DNA from: Hyphomonas jannaschiana VP2
GTDB taxonomy: Bacteria > Pseudomonadota > Alphaproteobacteria > Caulobacterales > Hyphomonadaceae
Reading direction: 5' to 3'
DNA length: 64,000 nucleotides
Assembly (NCBI RefSeq): GCF_000685215.1
Contig: NZ_ARYJ01000003.1
Location: 62,001 to 126,000, forward strand
Of this stretch, positions 8,018 to 15,384 are shown one piece after another. Made by a program: the position numbers and the translations under genes. The notes beneath the pieces were generated by a model. That model did no database searches and had not been told where the DNA came from. It saw nothing but the letters and a program-made list of their open reading frames with translations. Position 1 is the first letter of the stretch. Each line of letters opens with the position of its first letter.

Positions 8018-9319
8018 ATGATCGAATTTTTCATTCTCCTCGGTTTGATCGTGGTGAACGGCGTGTTTGCCATGTCGGAATTGGCCATCGTTTCGGCCCG
8101 GCCTGCGCGGCTCCAGACGAAGGCGGACCAGGGCGACCGGGGCGCGCGGACGGTCATCAGCCTGCAGGATGACCCGTCGCGGTTCCTGTCCACGGTCCAG
8201 ATCGGGATCACGCTGGTCGGCATCATTGCCGGTGCCTATGGTGCCACGGCCATAGCGGACGAACTGGCGCCCTTTATCGCCAAACAGGTGCCAGCCATTG
8301 AAGCCGAGGCAGGGGAGATCGCGTTCGCGCTGGTGATCGTGTTCACCACTTTCCTGTCTCTGGTGATCGGCGAACTGGTGCCCAAGCGGATCGCACTGAT
8401 TGCGCCCGAGGCAATCGCTACAATCATGGCGCCGCCGATGGCCTTCATCTCCAGGCTGGCCTTTCCGGTAGTCTGGTTGTTGCGCGTTTCGACAGACGGG
8501 CTGCTCAGCCTGCTGGGGTTGGCCGGTATCCGGCAGGAGCCTGTGACCGAGGAAGAGATCCACGCCATCCTGGATGAAGGCGCGACCAGCGGCGTGATCG
8601 ATCTGGAAGAACAGCGAATGATGCGCGGCGTCATGCGGCTGGCCGACCGGGATATTCGTTCCATTATGATCCCGCGGCCTGACATTGTCTGGATCGATAC
8701 AGATGATCCGTGGGCAGAGATCAAGAAAGAAATTCTTGAAAGTGGTAAATCGCGTTTCCCGGTGGCCGATGAACGGTTGGACCGGGTGTTCGGCGTGGTT
8801 CAGACAAAGGACCTTCTGGCCTGTGACCTCAGCGGCGACGGGCCGGACCTGAAACAGGTGGCACGTCCGGTCACATTCGTGCCGGAGACGCTGTCGGTCA
8901 TGCGGCTACTGGAATCGATGCAGGAAAGCGAAGTCCGCATGGCGCTGGTGGTCGACGAGCATGGCTCCATTCAGGGCATGGTCACGGCAGCGGATCTGCT
9001 CGGAGCCATTGCCGGCGACAGTGCATTCTCACCCAGTGAAGGGATCGACCGTCCGGCGCGGCGTGCCGACGGGTCTTGGCTGATCGACGGGCTGATGCCG
9101 GTCGAAGACCTGGAAATCCTGCTGTCTGCGCCGGACTTCGGCGAGGCCGATGGCGGCGCGGTGACGGTAGGCGGCATGATTATCCACCACCTTCAGCGCC
9201 TCGCAGCGGATGGGGATGTCGTCCACATTTCGGGATACCGGTTCGAGGTGATGGACCTCGACGGGCGCAGGGTCGACAAGGTGCTGGTCACGCCGCCGGG
9301 CGCCGGTGAGAACGTCTGA
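8018..9319 (+). CDS. CorC/HlyC-type membrane protein with CBS pair (CNNM-like)
   Basis: This 433-residue protein has a DUF21-type N-terminal membrane domain (about residues 1-155, four hydrophobic segments including FFILLGLIVVNGVFAMSELA and a segment near 60-85), a CBS-domain pair (about 205-335, containing MIPRPDIVWI and ALVVDEHGSIQGMVT) and a C-terminal CorC/HlyC domain. The family, related to MpfA/PaeA and CNNM, is linked to magnesium, cobalt or polyamine export; the old name hemolysin is misleading. It follows the SDR gene after 153 bases with a possible terminator between, so it is probably a separate unit. Confidence 0.92.
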   Translation: MIEFFILLGLIVVNGVFAMSELAIVSARPARLQTKADQGDRGARTVISLQDDPSRFLSTVQIGITLVGIIAGAYGATAIADELAPFIAKQVPAIEAEAGEIAFALVIVFTTFLSLVIGELVPKRIALIAPEAIATIMAPPMAFISRLAFPVVWLLRVSTDGLLSLLGLAGIRQEPVTEEEIHAILDEGATSGVIDLEEQRMMRGVMRLADRDIRSIMIPRPDIVWIDTDDPWAEIKKEILESGKSRFPVADERLDRVFGVVQTKDLLACDLSGDGPDLKQVARPVTFVPETLSVMRLLESMQESEVRMALVVDEHGSIQGMVTAADLLGAIAGDSAFSPSEGIDRPARRADGSWLIDGLMPVEDLEILLSAPDFGEADGGAVTVGGMIIHHLQRLAADGDVVHISGYRFEVMDLDGRRVDKVLVTPPGAGENV

Positions 9320-9419
9320 GTCGTCTGAACGGACAGCCGGTACGTACTTAGCTCGCTGTAGCTTCTCCCCACGTTAAGACTTGCGAGGGCTGGCTCATGC
9401 GTTAAATTTCAGGGTCAAT

Positions 9420-9434
9420 GTAAACACTGTTCAC
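9420..9434. promoter_or_regulatory. TetR-type operator candidate
   Basis: GTAAAC and GTTCAC form an imperfect inverted repeat around three bases, 17 bases before the ATG at 9452. Dyads of the GTAAAC-N3-GTTTAC kind are common TetR-family operators upstream of lipid and nitroalkane catabolism genes. No TetR gene is in this window, so the call rests on symmetry and position only. Confidence 0.35.
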
Positions 9435-9451
9435 TTTAAAGGGAAAAGCCC

Positions 9452-10447
9452 ATGGCCGTGCCGCCCGTGCTTCAGAATCTGCGCCTGCCGCTGATCGGAT
9501 CGCCGTTGTTCATTATTTCCGGTCCGGAACTGGTTATCGCCCAGTGCAAGGCGGGGATTGTCGGCAGCTTTCCGGCGCTGAACGCCCGCCCTGGCCCCGT
9601 TCTGCACGAGTGGCTGGACCGGATCACGACGGAACTGGCTGAGCATAACGAGAAGAATCCGGACCGCCCGGCTGCGCCCTTCGCCGTGAACCAGATCGTG
9701 CACAAGTCGAACGACCGTCTGGAGCACGACGTTGAAGCCTGCGTAAAATACAAGGTGCCGTTGGTGATTACTTCGCTCGGTGCACAGAAAGCGGTCAATG
9801 ATGCGATCCACTCCTATGGCGGCGTGGTGATGCACGATGTGATTGACACATTCTTCGCGAAGAAGGCGCTCGAGAAGGGGGCCGATGGCCTGATCGCGGT
9901 TTGCGCCGGGGCGGGCGGTCATGCCGGCCGGTTGTCGCCATTTGCCCTTATCCAGGAAATCCGTGAATTTTTCGACGGGCCACTGGCCTTGTCGGGCTCC
10001 ATCGCCAATGGCGGGGCAATCGCCGCTGCAATCGCGATGGGGGCGGACTTTGCTTATATGGGGTCTGCCTTCATTGCCTGTGACGAGGCCAATGCGGTCG
10101 AGGGCTACAAGGACGCCATCGTGTCCTACGGGGCTGAAGACATCGTCTATTCGAACCTCTTCACCGGCGTGCACGGCAACTATCTGAAGCCGTCGATCGA
10201 GGCGGCCGGGCTCGACCCGAACAATCTGCCGGAAAGCGACCCCAGCAAGATGAATTTCGGTTCCGGTGGCAATACCAAGAGCAAGGCCTGGAAGGACATC
10301 TGGGGCTGTGGCCAGGGGATTGGCGCCGTGAAGAAGCGCGGGCCGGTCGCTGACTATGTCGACCAGCTGGAATCGGAGTACAAGGCCGCGATCAAAAAGC
10401 TGAACCAGCCGCGCACCTGGGGCGCAACGCCTGTAACGGCAGGCTGA
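9452..10447 (+). CDS. Nitronate monooxygenase-like flavoprotein (NPD family)
   Basis: The 331 residues fold as an FMN-dependent TIM barrel. LPLIGSPLFIISGPELVIAQ and GIVGSFPALNAR open the protein; CAGAGGHAGRLSPFALIQEI, LSGSIANGGAIAAAIAMGAD and FAYMGSAFIACDEA are the FMN-binding strands seen in the 2-nitropropane dioxygenase family. Such enzymes oxidise alkyl nitronates, though many bacterial paralogues have other or unknown substrates. The cytosolic protein starts at the ATG at 9452 with AAGGG ten bases upstream. A dyad at 9420-9434 may be its operator. It appears to be a single-gene unit. Confidence 0.9.
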   Translation: MAVPPVLQNLRLPLIGSPLFIISGPELVIAQCKAGIVGSFPALNARPGPVLHEWLDRITTELAEHNEKNPDRPAAPFAVNQIVHKSNDRLEHDVEACVKYKVPLVITSLGAQKAVNDAIHSYGGVVMHDVIDTFFAKKALEKGADGLIAVCAGAGGHAGRLSPFALIQEIREFFDGPLALSGSIANGGAIAAAIAMGADFAYMGSAFIACDEANAVEGYKDAIVSYGAEDIVYSNLFTGVHGNYLKPSIEAAGLDPNNLPESDPSKMNFGSGGNTKSKAWKDIWGCGQGIGAVKKRGPVADYVDQLESEYKAAIKKLNQPRTWGATPVTAG

Positions 10448-10575
10448 GTTTTAAGGGGATAAAGCCGGGCCTATCCGACACCGGCAACTGGCGCGGCCTG
10501 CGGTGACACGGGCCGCGCATTTCTGTCCAGACGATCCTTATCCACCTGATACAGCAAGCACGCAGACTTGTGCGC

Positions 10576-10995
10576 ATGCTGATAGAAAACGTCTCTGACT
10601 TTGATGCGGACGGCTGGCGCTGGCCGCATTTCACGCCGCGGGAACTGGCCTGCCATTGTGGTGGCCGGTTCTGCGCGGGCGAGTACTGGCACGCGCCGGA
10701 TTTCCTCGATGCGCTGGAGGCCCTCAGGGCGGACGCCGGCCAGCCGCTTATCGTCAACTCCGGCCATCGCTGCGCCATCTGGAACAGCTATGTGGGCGGG
10801 GCCCGCTTCAGCCTGCACCGGGCGATGGCTGTGGACATCTCATTGGCCTGGCATGACCGCCACATGCTGCTGGCGGCGGCGGAGCAGCATGGCTTCACCG
10901 GGCTCGGCCTCGCGAAGACCTTTCTGCATCTGGACCGTCGCCCGCGTCCGGCCCGCTGGTTTTATCCGGGGAGCGAAACATCATGGCGGACATAG
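10576..10995 (+). CDS. M15A-type peptidase, GTA-type endolysin candidate
   Basis: A 139-residue zinc peptidase of the M15A (D-Ala-D-Ala carboxypeptidase / phage endolysin) type. Visible features are FTPRELACHCGGRFC near the N-terminus, VNSGHRCAIWNSYVGGA, the zinc pair in SLHRAMAVDIS and the third ligand in FLHLD. The His-to-Asp spacing is H-x5-D, one shorter than the classical SxHxxGxAxD. A GTG two codons earlier (10570) could also start it. There is no signal peptide, as expected for an enzyme released by a holin. The holin gene overlaps its last 13 bases, so the pair forms a lysis cassette. Confidence 0.8.
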   Translation: MLIENVSDFDADGWRWPHFTPRELACHCGGRFCAGEYWHAPDFLDALEALRADAGQPLIVNSGHRCAIWNSYVGGARFSLHRAMAVDISLAWHDRHMLLAAAEQHGFTGLGLAKTFLHLDRRPRPARWFYPGSETSWRT

Positions 10996-11450
10996 CAGGA
11001 CTGGCGGCGAGTGCCGCGGGCGGCGGCCTGTTCGGTCTTGTGGGTACGGTCATCGGCCGTATCGCCGGCGTGGTGGAAGCCCGGCAGGCGCAGGCACAAG
11101 AACGCGCGCGCTGGGTGCATGAAGCGGAGATGCAAAAGCTGAGGGTCGAAGCTGATGCCGCCGGGCGCGCGGCTGACCTTCGCCAGACGGAGACATCCGG
11201 TGCCTGGACTGGGCTGTCTGCATCGCTGGCTGCCGAGGCGGCAATCGGTGAGAGCTATAAATGGGTCAACGCCGTGCGGTCGCTGACCCGGCCGGTTCTG
11301 ACTGTTCTGCTCTGGGGGATCACAGGTGCGGTTTTTCTGGGCGCAGATGAGGCGGGACAGGCGGGCATTGTGGATACGGCCACCTTTGCGGCAACGGCGG
11401 CAACGCTCTGGTGGTTTGGAGACCGGGGCCCACGCCGTGACATGCGTTGA
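10983..11450 (+). CDS. GTA-type 3TM holin family protein
   Basis: This 155-residue protein matches the layout of the holin family defined from gene transfer agents (PF11351). A glycine-rich hydrophobic N-terminus (GGGLFGLVGTVIGRIAGVV, about residues 13-31) is followed by a charged amphipathic stretch rich in Ala, Gln, Glu and Arg, then two C-terminal membrane segments (PVLTVLLWGITGAVFLGA and a segment ending ATLWWFGDRG). Such proteins permeabilise the inner membrane so that the endolysin reaches the wall. It overlaps the M15 peptidase by 13 bases. No GTA or phage structural gene lies nearby; the next gene is glpK. Confidence 0.75.
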   Translation: MADIAGLAASAAGGGLFGLVGTVIGRIAGVVEARQAQAQERARWVHEAEMQKLRVEADAAGRAADLRQTETSGAWTGLSASLAAEAAIGESYKWVNAVRSLTRPVLTVLLWGITGAVFLGADEAGQAGIVDTATFAATAATLWWFGDRGPRRDMR

Positions 11451-11503
11451 CGGAACCGGGCAGACCAGTCCATCCTCCCGGAAAATCCCGGAGGAACAAA
11501 CAC

Positions 11504-12991
11504 ATGGCCGATGCTATCCTGGTGATCGATGAGGGCACGACTTCAACGCGGGCCATTGTTTTTGACCGGGACTTCAACCAGGTCTCTTTGGCGCAGGAGG
11601 AAGTACCGCTGGCCTATCCAGCCGATGGCTGGGTCGAGCAGGATGGTGAGACTATCTGGGAGAAAACGGTTGAGGTGTGCCGCAAAGCCCTTGCGGAGGT
11701 CGGCGGTGTGGAACGGATCGCCGGGATCGGCATCACAAACCAGCGCGAGACGACGCTCGTTTGGGACAGGAAGACCGGCAAGCCGCTGGCCCCTGCTATC
11801 ATCTGGCAGGACCGGCGAACCGCCAGCGCCTGTGACGCGCTGAAGGCGGCCGGGCATGAAGATGCTGTCCAGGCCGAAACCGGCTTGCTGATCGATCCGT
11901 ATTTTTCAGGAACCAAGATCGCCTGGATACTCGACACCGTCACCGTCACCGGCGCCCGCGAACGCGCCGAAGCGGGGGAGCTTGCGTTCGGCACCATCGA
12001 GACTTTCCTGATCTGGCATCTGACAGGCGGGCGGGTTCACGCAACAGATGTGTCGAACGCCTCGCGGACCTTGCTCTATCGTCTCGGCCTTGGCGAACAG
12101 GGCGGCTGGAGCGAGGCGATGTGTAACTTGTTCCGTGTTCCGATGAATATGCTGCCGGATGTCAGACCCAACGCGGCAGATTTCGGTCTCAGCGATGAAG
12201 CCCTGTTCGGCAAGGCGCTGCCAATCCTTTCAGCTGCCGGGGACCAGCAGTCCGCGCTGGTGGGGCAGGGCTGTCTCTCGCCCGGAATGGCGAAAATTAC
12301 TTATGGTACGGGCGCGTTCCTGGTCGCCAATTCCGGTACTGAAAAGCCGGAGTCGAAAAACCGCCTCCTTGGCACCGTCGGCTATGAGACGGCAGTAGCT
12401 GGCGCGATGGCGCTGGAAGGCTCCATCTTCAATGCGGGAACCGTGGTGAAATGGCTGCGCGATGATCTGGGACTCATTTCCGATGCGGCCGAGAGCGAAG
12501 CCATGGCCGAAGCGCTGCCGGGCAATGGTGGTGTATATATCGTTCCGGCCTTCACAGGACTTGGCGCGCCGCACTGGAACGCCGATGCACGCGGTACCAT
12601 CAGTGGCATCACCCGCGCGACCACAGCCGCCCATCTTGTGAGAGCTGGTCTCGAAGCTGTTGCGTACCAGACGCGGGACCTGCTGGACGCATTTGAGGCC
12701 GATGGCGTGGAGATCCGGGAGCTGCGCGTAGATGGTGGCATGGTGGCCAATGACTGGCTGATGCAGTTCCTGTCAGACATCTGCGACCGTCCGGTCGTGC
12801 GACCTGACTACCGGGAAATGACGGCGCTTGGTGCAGCTGCGCTGGCGGCGATGCAACTCGGCTGGCTGGACGCCGCTGCCTGGCAGGCGCGGGAAGCGAA
12901 AGGTGTCCGGTTCGAACCCGAGATGGATGAAGAACAACGTGCTGCCTTGCTGAAAGGCTGGTCGGCGGCACTCCGCCGGACACTGGCCTGA
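11504..12991 (+). CDS. glpK: Glycerol kinase
   Basis: A 495-residue FGGY-family kinase that phosphorylates glycerol to sn-glycerol 3-phosphate with ATP. It begins MADAILVIDEGTTSTRAIVF, the ATP-binding phosphate-1 motif, and continues with the GITNQRETTLVWD segment, the substrate region WQDRRTASAC, and the C-terminal FGGY part with YGTGAFLVAN and LRVDGGMVANDWLMQ. GGAGG ten bases before the ATG at 11504 supports this start over the upstream in-frame one at 11447, which falls inside the holin gene. It is not next to glpF or glpD here, so it stands alone between the lysis cassette and a strong bidirectional terminator. Confidence 0.97.
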   Translation: MADAILVIDEGTTSTRAIVFDRDFNQVSLAQEEVPLAYPADGWVEQDGETIWEKTVEVCRKALAEVGGVERIAGIGITNQRETTLVWDRKTGKPLAPAIIWQDRRTASACDALKAAGHEDAVQAETGLLIDPYFSGTKIAWILDTVTVTGARERAEAGELAFGTIETFLIWHLTGGRVHATDVSNASRTLLYRLGLGEQGGWSEAMCNLFRVPMNMLPDVRPNAADFGLSDEALFGKALPILSAAGDQQSALVGQGCLSPGMAKITYGTGAFLVANSGTEKPESKNRLLGTVGYETAVAGAMALEGSIFNAGTVVKWLRDDLGLISDAAESEAMAEALPGNGGVYIVPAFTGLGAPHWNADARGTISGITRATTAAHLVRAGLEAVAYQTRDLLDAFEADGVEIRELRVDGGMVANDWLMQFLSDICDRPVVRPDYREMTALGAAALAAMQLGWLDAAAWQAREAKGVRFEPEMDEEQRAALLKGWSAALRRTLA

Positions 12992-13012
12992 GTTCTCCCG
13001 GATGGATGTAAA

Positions 13013-13038
13013 AAGGGCGGCCCTCTCAGGCCGCCCTT
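13013..13038. terminator. Bidirectional terminator between glpK and the S9 peptidase gene
   Basis: A perfect 10-base stem AAGGGCGGCC / GGCCGCCCTT with loop CTCTCA sits between two convergent genes, with A-runs on the left and CGTCTTT on the right. The core closely resembles the terminator after the TonB-dependent receptor. Confidence 0.75.
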
Positions 13039-13061
13039 CGTCTTTGGTTCCCTGAGGTTGC

Positions 13062-15083
13062 TTACATACCGCAGGTCGTATTCAGGAAGCGTTCGATTTC
13101 CTCGAGCACTTTCTTCTTGTTTTCCGGCGGCCATTTGACCGACTGGTGACCCATCTTCTCCATCACGAGGAACTCGCTTTGCGGCTCCCGTTTCTTGATC
13201 GCGTTGTAGAACTCGCGACTGTGGAAGATTGGCACCCGGACGTCATAATCGCCGTGGTACAGCATGATCGGGATGTTCACCTTGTCGGTGTTCTGCATCG
13301 GGTCCATGCCCTTCACCGTGTTGCCCTGAACGATGCGCTGGATGCGGTTGTCGCCCCATTCATTGCCCAGCTTGGCAAGGTTGGACACGCCGGCGCCGGC
13401 AATGGCGCAGCGATACGGGCTGTTCGGACGAACGGAGGCCGCGATGGCTGCGAAGCCGCCATAGGAATAGCCGTGGATGGCGATTTTGTCGGCGTCAACA
13501 TAGCCTTGCGAGACCAGCCAGGCCGCACCATCGTCCTTGTCGTCCTGCATCTTCTGGCCCCACTCGCCGTCACCGGCCAGCCAGAGTTCACGGCCCCAGC
13601 CGTCGCTTCCGCGATACTGCGGTTGCAAGACGATGTATCCGCGGCTTGCGAAATACTGGGTCCAGCCGGAGTCGTCCCAGCCGCCGCTGTCGCGGGCCCA
13701 CGGGCCGCCGTGCGGAACGATGATGGCGCCTTTGGCCTTGTCGCCTTCTTTCCAGCCGGCAGGGAAGGTGACGAAGCCCGGAATGCTCATGCCGTCGCGG
13801 GCCGGATAGTGGACAAACTCGCCCTTGCCGAGGGAGTTCTGGTCGATCCACGGACGCAGCGAGCCGATGACAACCACTTTGGTCTTGTCCAGCAGCAGGT
13901 ACCAAGCGGGCGGCATGTCTGCGGCCTGAACCTGGAACAGCACACGGCTGAGGTCATTGTTGTAGTCGACGATGGAAACGTATTTGTCCTTGAAGGCGGA
14001 CTCGAGGCCGTCCTGGATCGCGCGGAAGTCCGGATCGATCCAGTAGGTCGAGGAGACCGGGCCGGCATAGCTGAAGCCGAGGATCTCGTTGAAGTCCTGC
14101 GGACGGTGCGAATAGACGAGGCCGGAAACGTTGTACTCCGGATGGGCCACCAGCGGCTGGTCGCTGAACGAGTCGGTGGAAGGGTCATAGAGATACACCG
14201 CCGACTTGTCGGAGAACTTGTCGGTGACGATGTAGTATTTGCCGGTACCGTTTTGCCGGCCATCCACTTCCATCGTGTAGCGGTTGGCGATCTCGGTCGT
14301 CAGCGGCGCTTCGGTCGTCATTTCTCCGCTATTCTGATCGATCAGGCTGAAGTACTGGCGCCATGCGCCATCTTCGTATTCGAGCTTGGTGAGGGCGATC
14401 TGGCTGCCGTCACGATTGCTGATCAGAACCGATTCGGTGTCCGAAGCCTTGAACAGGAATTTCTCGCGGCTGTTGGCGAGATCATGCTCGAAGAAGCTCG
14501 TGCCGTTTTTGGTCGATGCGCGGGAAATCACGATCTTTGTCGGATCCAGCGGCAGCAGGGATTCGATATTGGTTTCACCGACCAGTTCGAAGCAGCGGAG
14601 TGTATCCTTGTTGGCGCCAATTTCTGCCCGGCCATCAGGAAGATCGTCGATCTTCTTGATCTTTTCATTCCCCATATAGACCTTCTGGAGGTATTTTTTT
14701 GTCGCGCCGGTGTCGCGTCCCTCGCCGCAACCGTACAGAGCGCCGATATAGGGCTGGACCGTAAACCAGAGAGATTTTTTGTCCTTTAGCGCCGTCGCCC
14801 CGTAGAAAAGGGTTTTGCCGCTTGTCGGGGTCACGTTGGAGGGAAGGAGCGGCTTGCTCGGATCGATGTTTCCGGTGAGGTCCCAATAGGCCGCCGCACG
14901 CATGTCACCGTCCTGGGTCGGGTCTGCGATCACGCCGACGAGCATGTCGCCTTCCAGAGACATCGAGACGCTTGAAACAGAAGGTGCTTTTGAAAAATCT
15001 TCGGCCGGTATCGGGTCTGCGCTGGCGCCTGTTGCGCCTGCCAGCAGGGCCACTGACCCGGCTGCAAATAAGCGTCTCATCAT
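13062..15083 (-). CDS. Exported S9 family peptidase (prolyl oligopeptidase / acylaminoacyl-peptidase type)
   Basis: A 673-residue secreted serine peptidase. MMRRLFAAGSVALLAGATG plus ASA is a clear signal peptide. The middle is a degenerate beta-propeller and the C-terminal alpha/beta hydrolase holds the nucleophile in IHGYSYGGFAA (near residue 540), Asp in YHGDYDVRVP and His in KMGHQSVKW. Start 15083 is preferred to 15113 because GGAGAGG lies just before it and the promoter at 15112-15140 would place transcription start after 15113. It likely cleaves peptides in the periplasm and stands divergent to a TonB-dependent receptor, suggesting joint peptide use. Confidence 0.93.
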   Translation of the reverse strand: MMRRLFAAGSVALLAGATGASADPIPAEDFSKAPSVSSVSMSLEGDMLVGVIADPTQDGDMRAAAYWDLTGNIDPSKPLLPSNVTPTSGKTLFYGATALKDKKSLWFTVQPYIGALYGCGEGRDTGATKKYLQKVYMGNEKIKKIDDLPDGRAEIGANKDTLRCFELVGETNIESLLPLDPTKIVISRASTKNGTSFFEHDLANSREKFLFKASDTESVLISNRDGSQIALTKLEYEDGAWRQYFSLIDQNSGEMTTEAPLTTEIANRYTMEVDGRQNGTGKYYIVTDKFSDKSAVYLYDPSTDSFSDQPLVAHPEYNVSGLVYSHRPQDFNEILGFSYAGPVSSTYWIDPDFRAIQDGLESAFKDKYVSIVDYNNDLSRVLFQVQAADMPPAWYLLLDKTKVVVIGSLRPWIDQNSLGKGEFVHYPARDGMSIPGFVTFPAGWKEGDKAKGAIIVPHGGPWARDSGGWDDSGWTQYFASRGYIVLQPQYRGSDGWGRELWLAGDGEWGQKMQDDKDDGAAWLVSQGYVDADKIAIHGYSYGGFAAIAASVRPNSPYRCAIAGAGVSNLAKLGNEWGDNRIQRIVQGNTVKGMDPMQNTDKVNIPIMLYHGDYDVRVPIFHSREFYNAIKKREPQSEFLVMEKMGHQSVKWPPENKKKVLEEIERFLNTTCGM

Positions 15084-15111
15084 GTGGAACCTCTCCAAGT
15101 TGCAAGTATGC

Positions 15112-15140
15112 AATATTTAAAGGGGCGCGAGGCAGGTCAA
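15112..15140 (-). promoter_or_regulatory. Sigma-70-type promoter of the S9 peptidase gene
   Basis: On the minus strand TTGACC (15140-15135) and AATATT (15117-15112) are separated by exactly 17 bases. Transcription would begin about 20 bases before the chosen ATG at 15083. Confidence 0.5.
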
Positions 15141-15384
15141 GCGCCCACGACAGGTGATTGCCACAGTCATCTTCCAGACCAAAGGGGGCTTACGGGCATA
15201 TTGTGATAGAAAAGGCACACTATGTGGGTGAATTTGTCCGGAAGATGAATTTAATGTCACGAAACCTTGTCAGTTCGCAATCTGCCGGACAAACCTTGCA
15301 CCAAGCGCCAGCGTCCGCTGGTTGCATCCGCGTGTGAGGCGCGGACTTGAGCAAGCTCAGGCTTAATTGGTTAGGGGTAATAAA
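15141..15384. other. Divergent intergenic region before the TonB-dependent receptor gene
   Basis: This 244-base stretch is less GC-rich than its neighbours and holds no gene. A short dyad TGAGC-AA-GCTCA is at 15348-15359, 25 bases before the receptor ATG, and could be an operator or a leader stem. No convincing -35/-10 pair for the receptor was found by eye, and no Fur-like box is visible. Confidence 0.4.

Noticed and set aside
13146..14789. A 547-codon plus-strand open frame
   Set aside because: Antisense to the S9 peptidase with signal peptide and catalytic triad.
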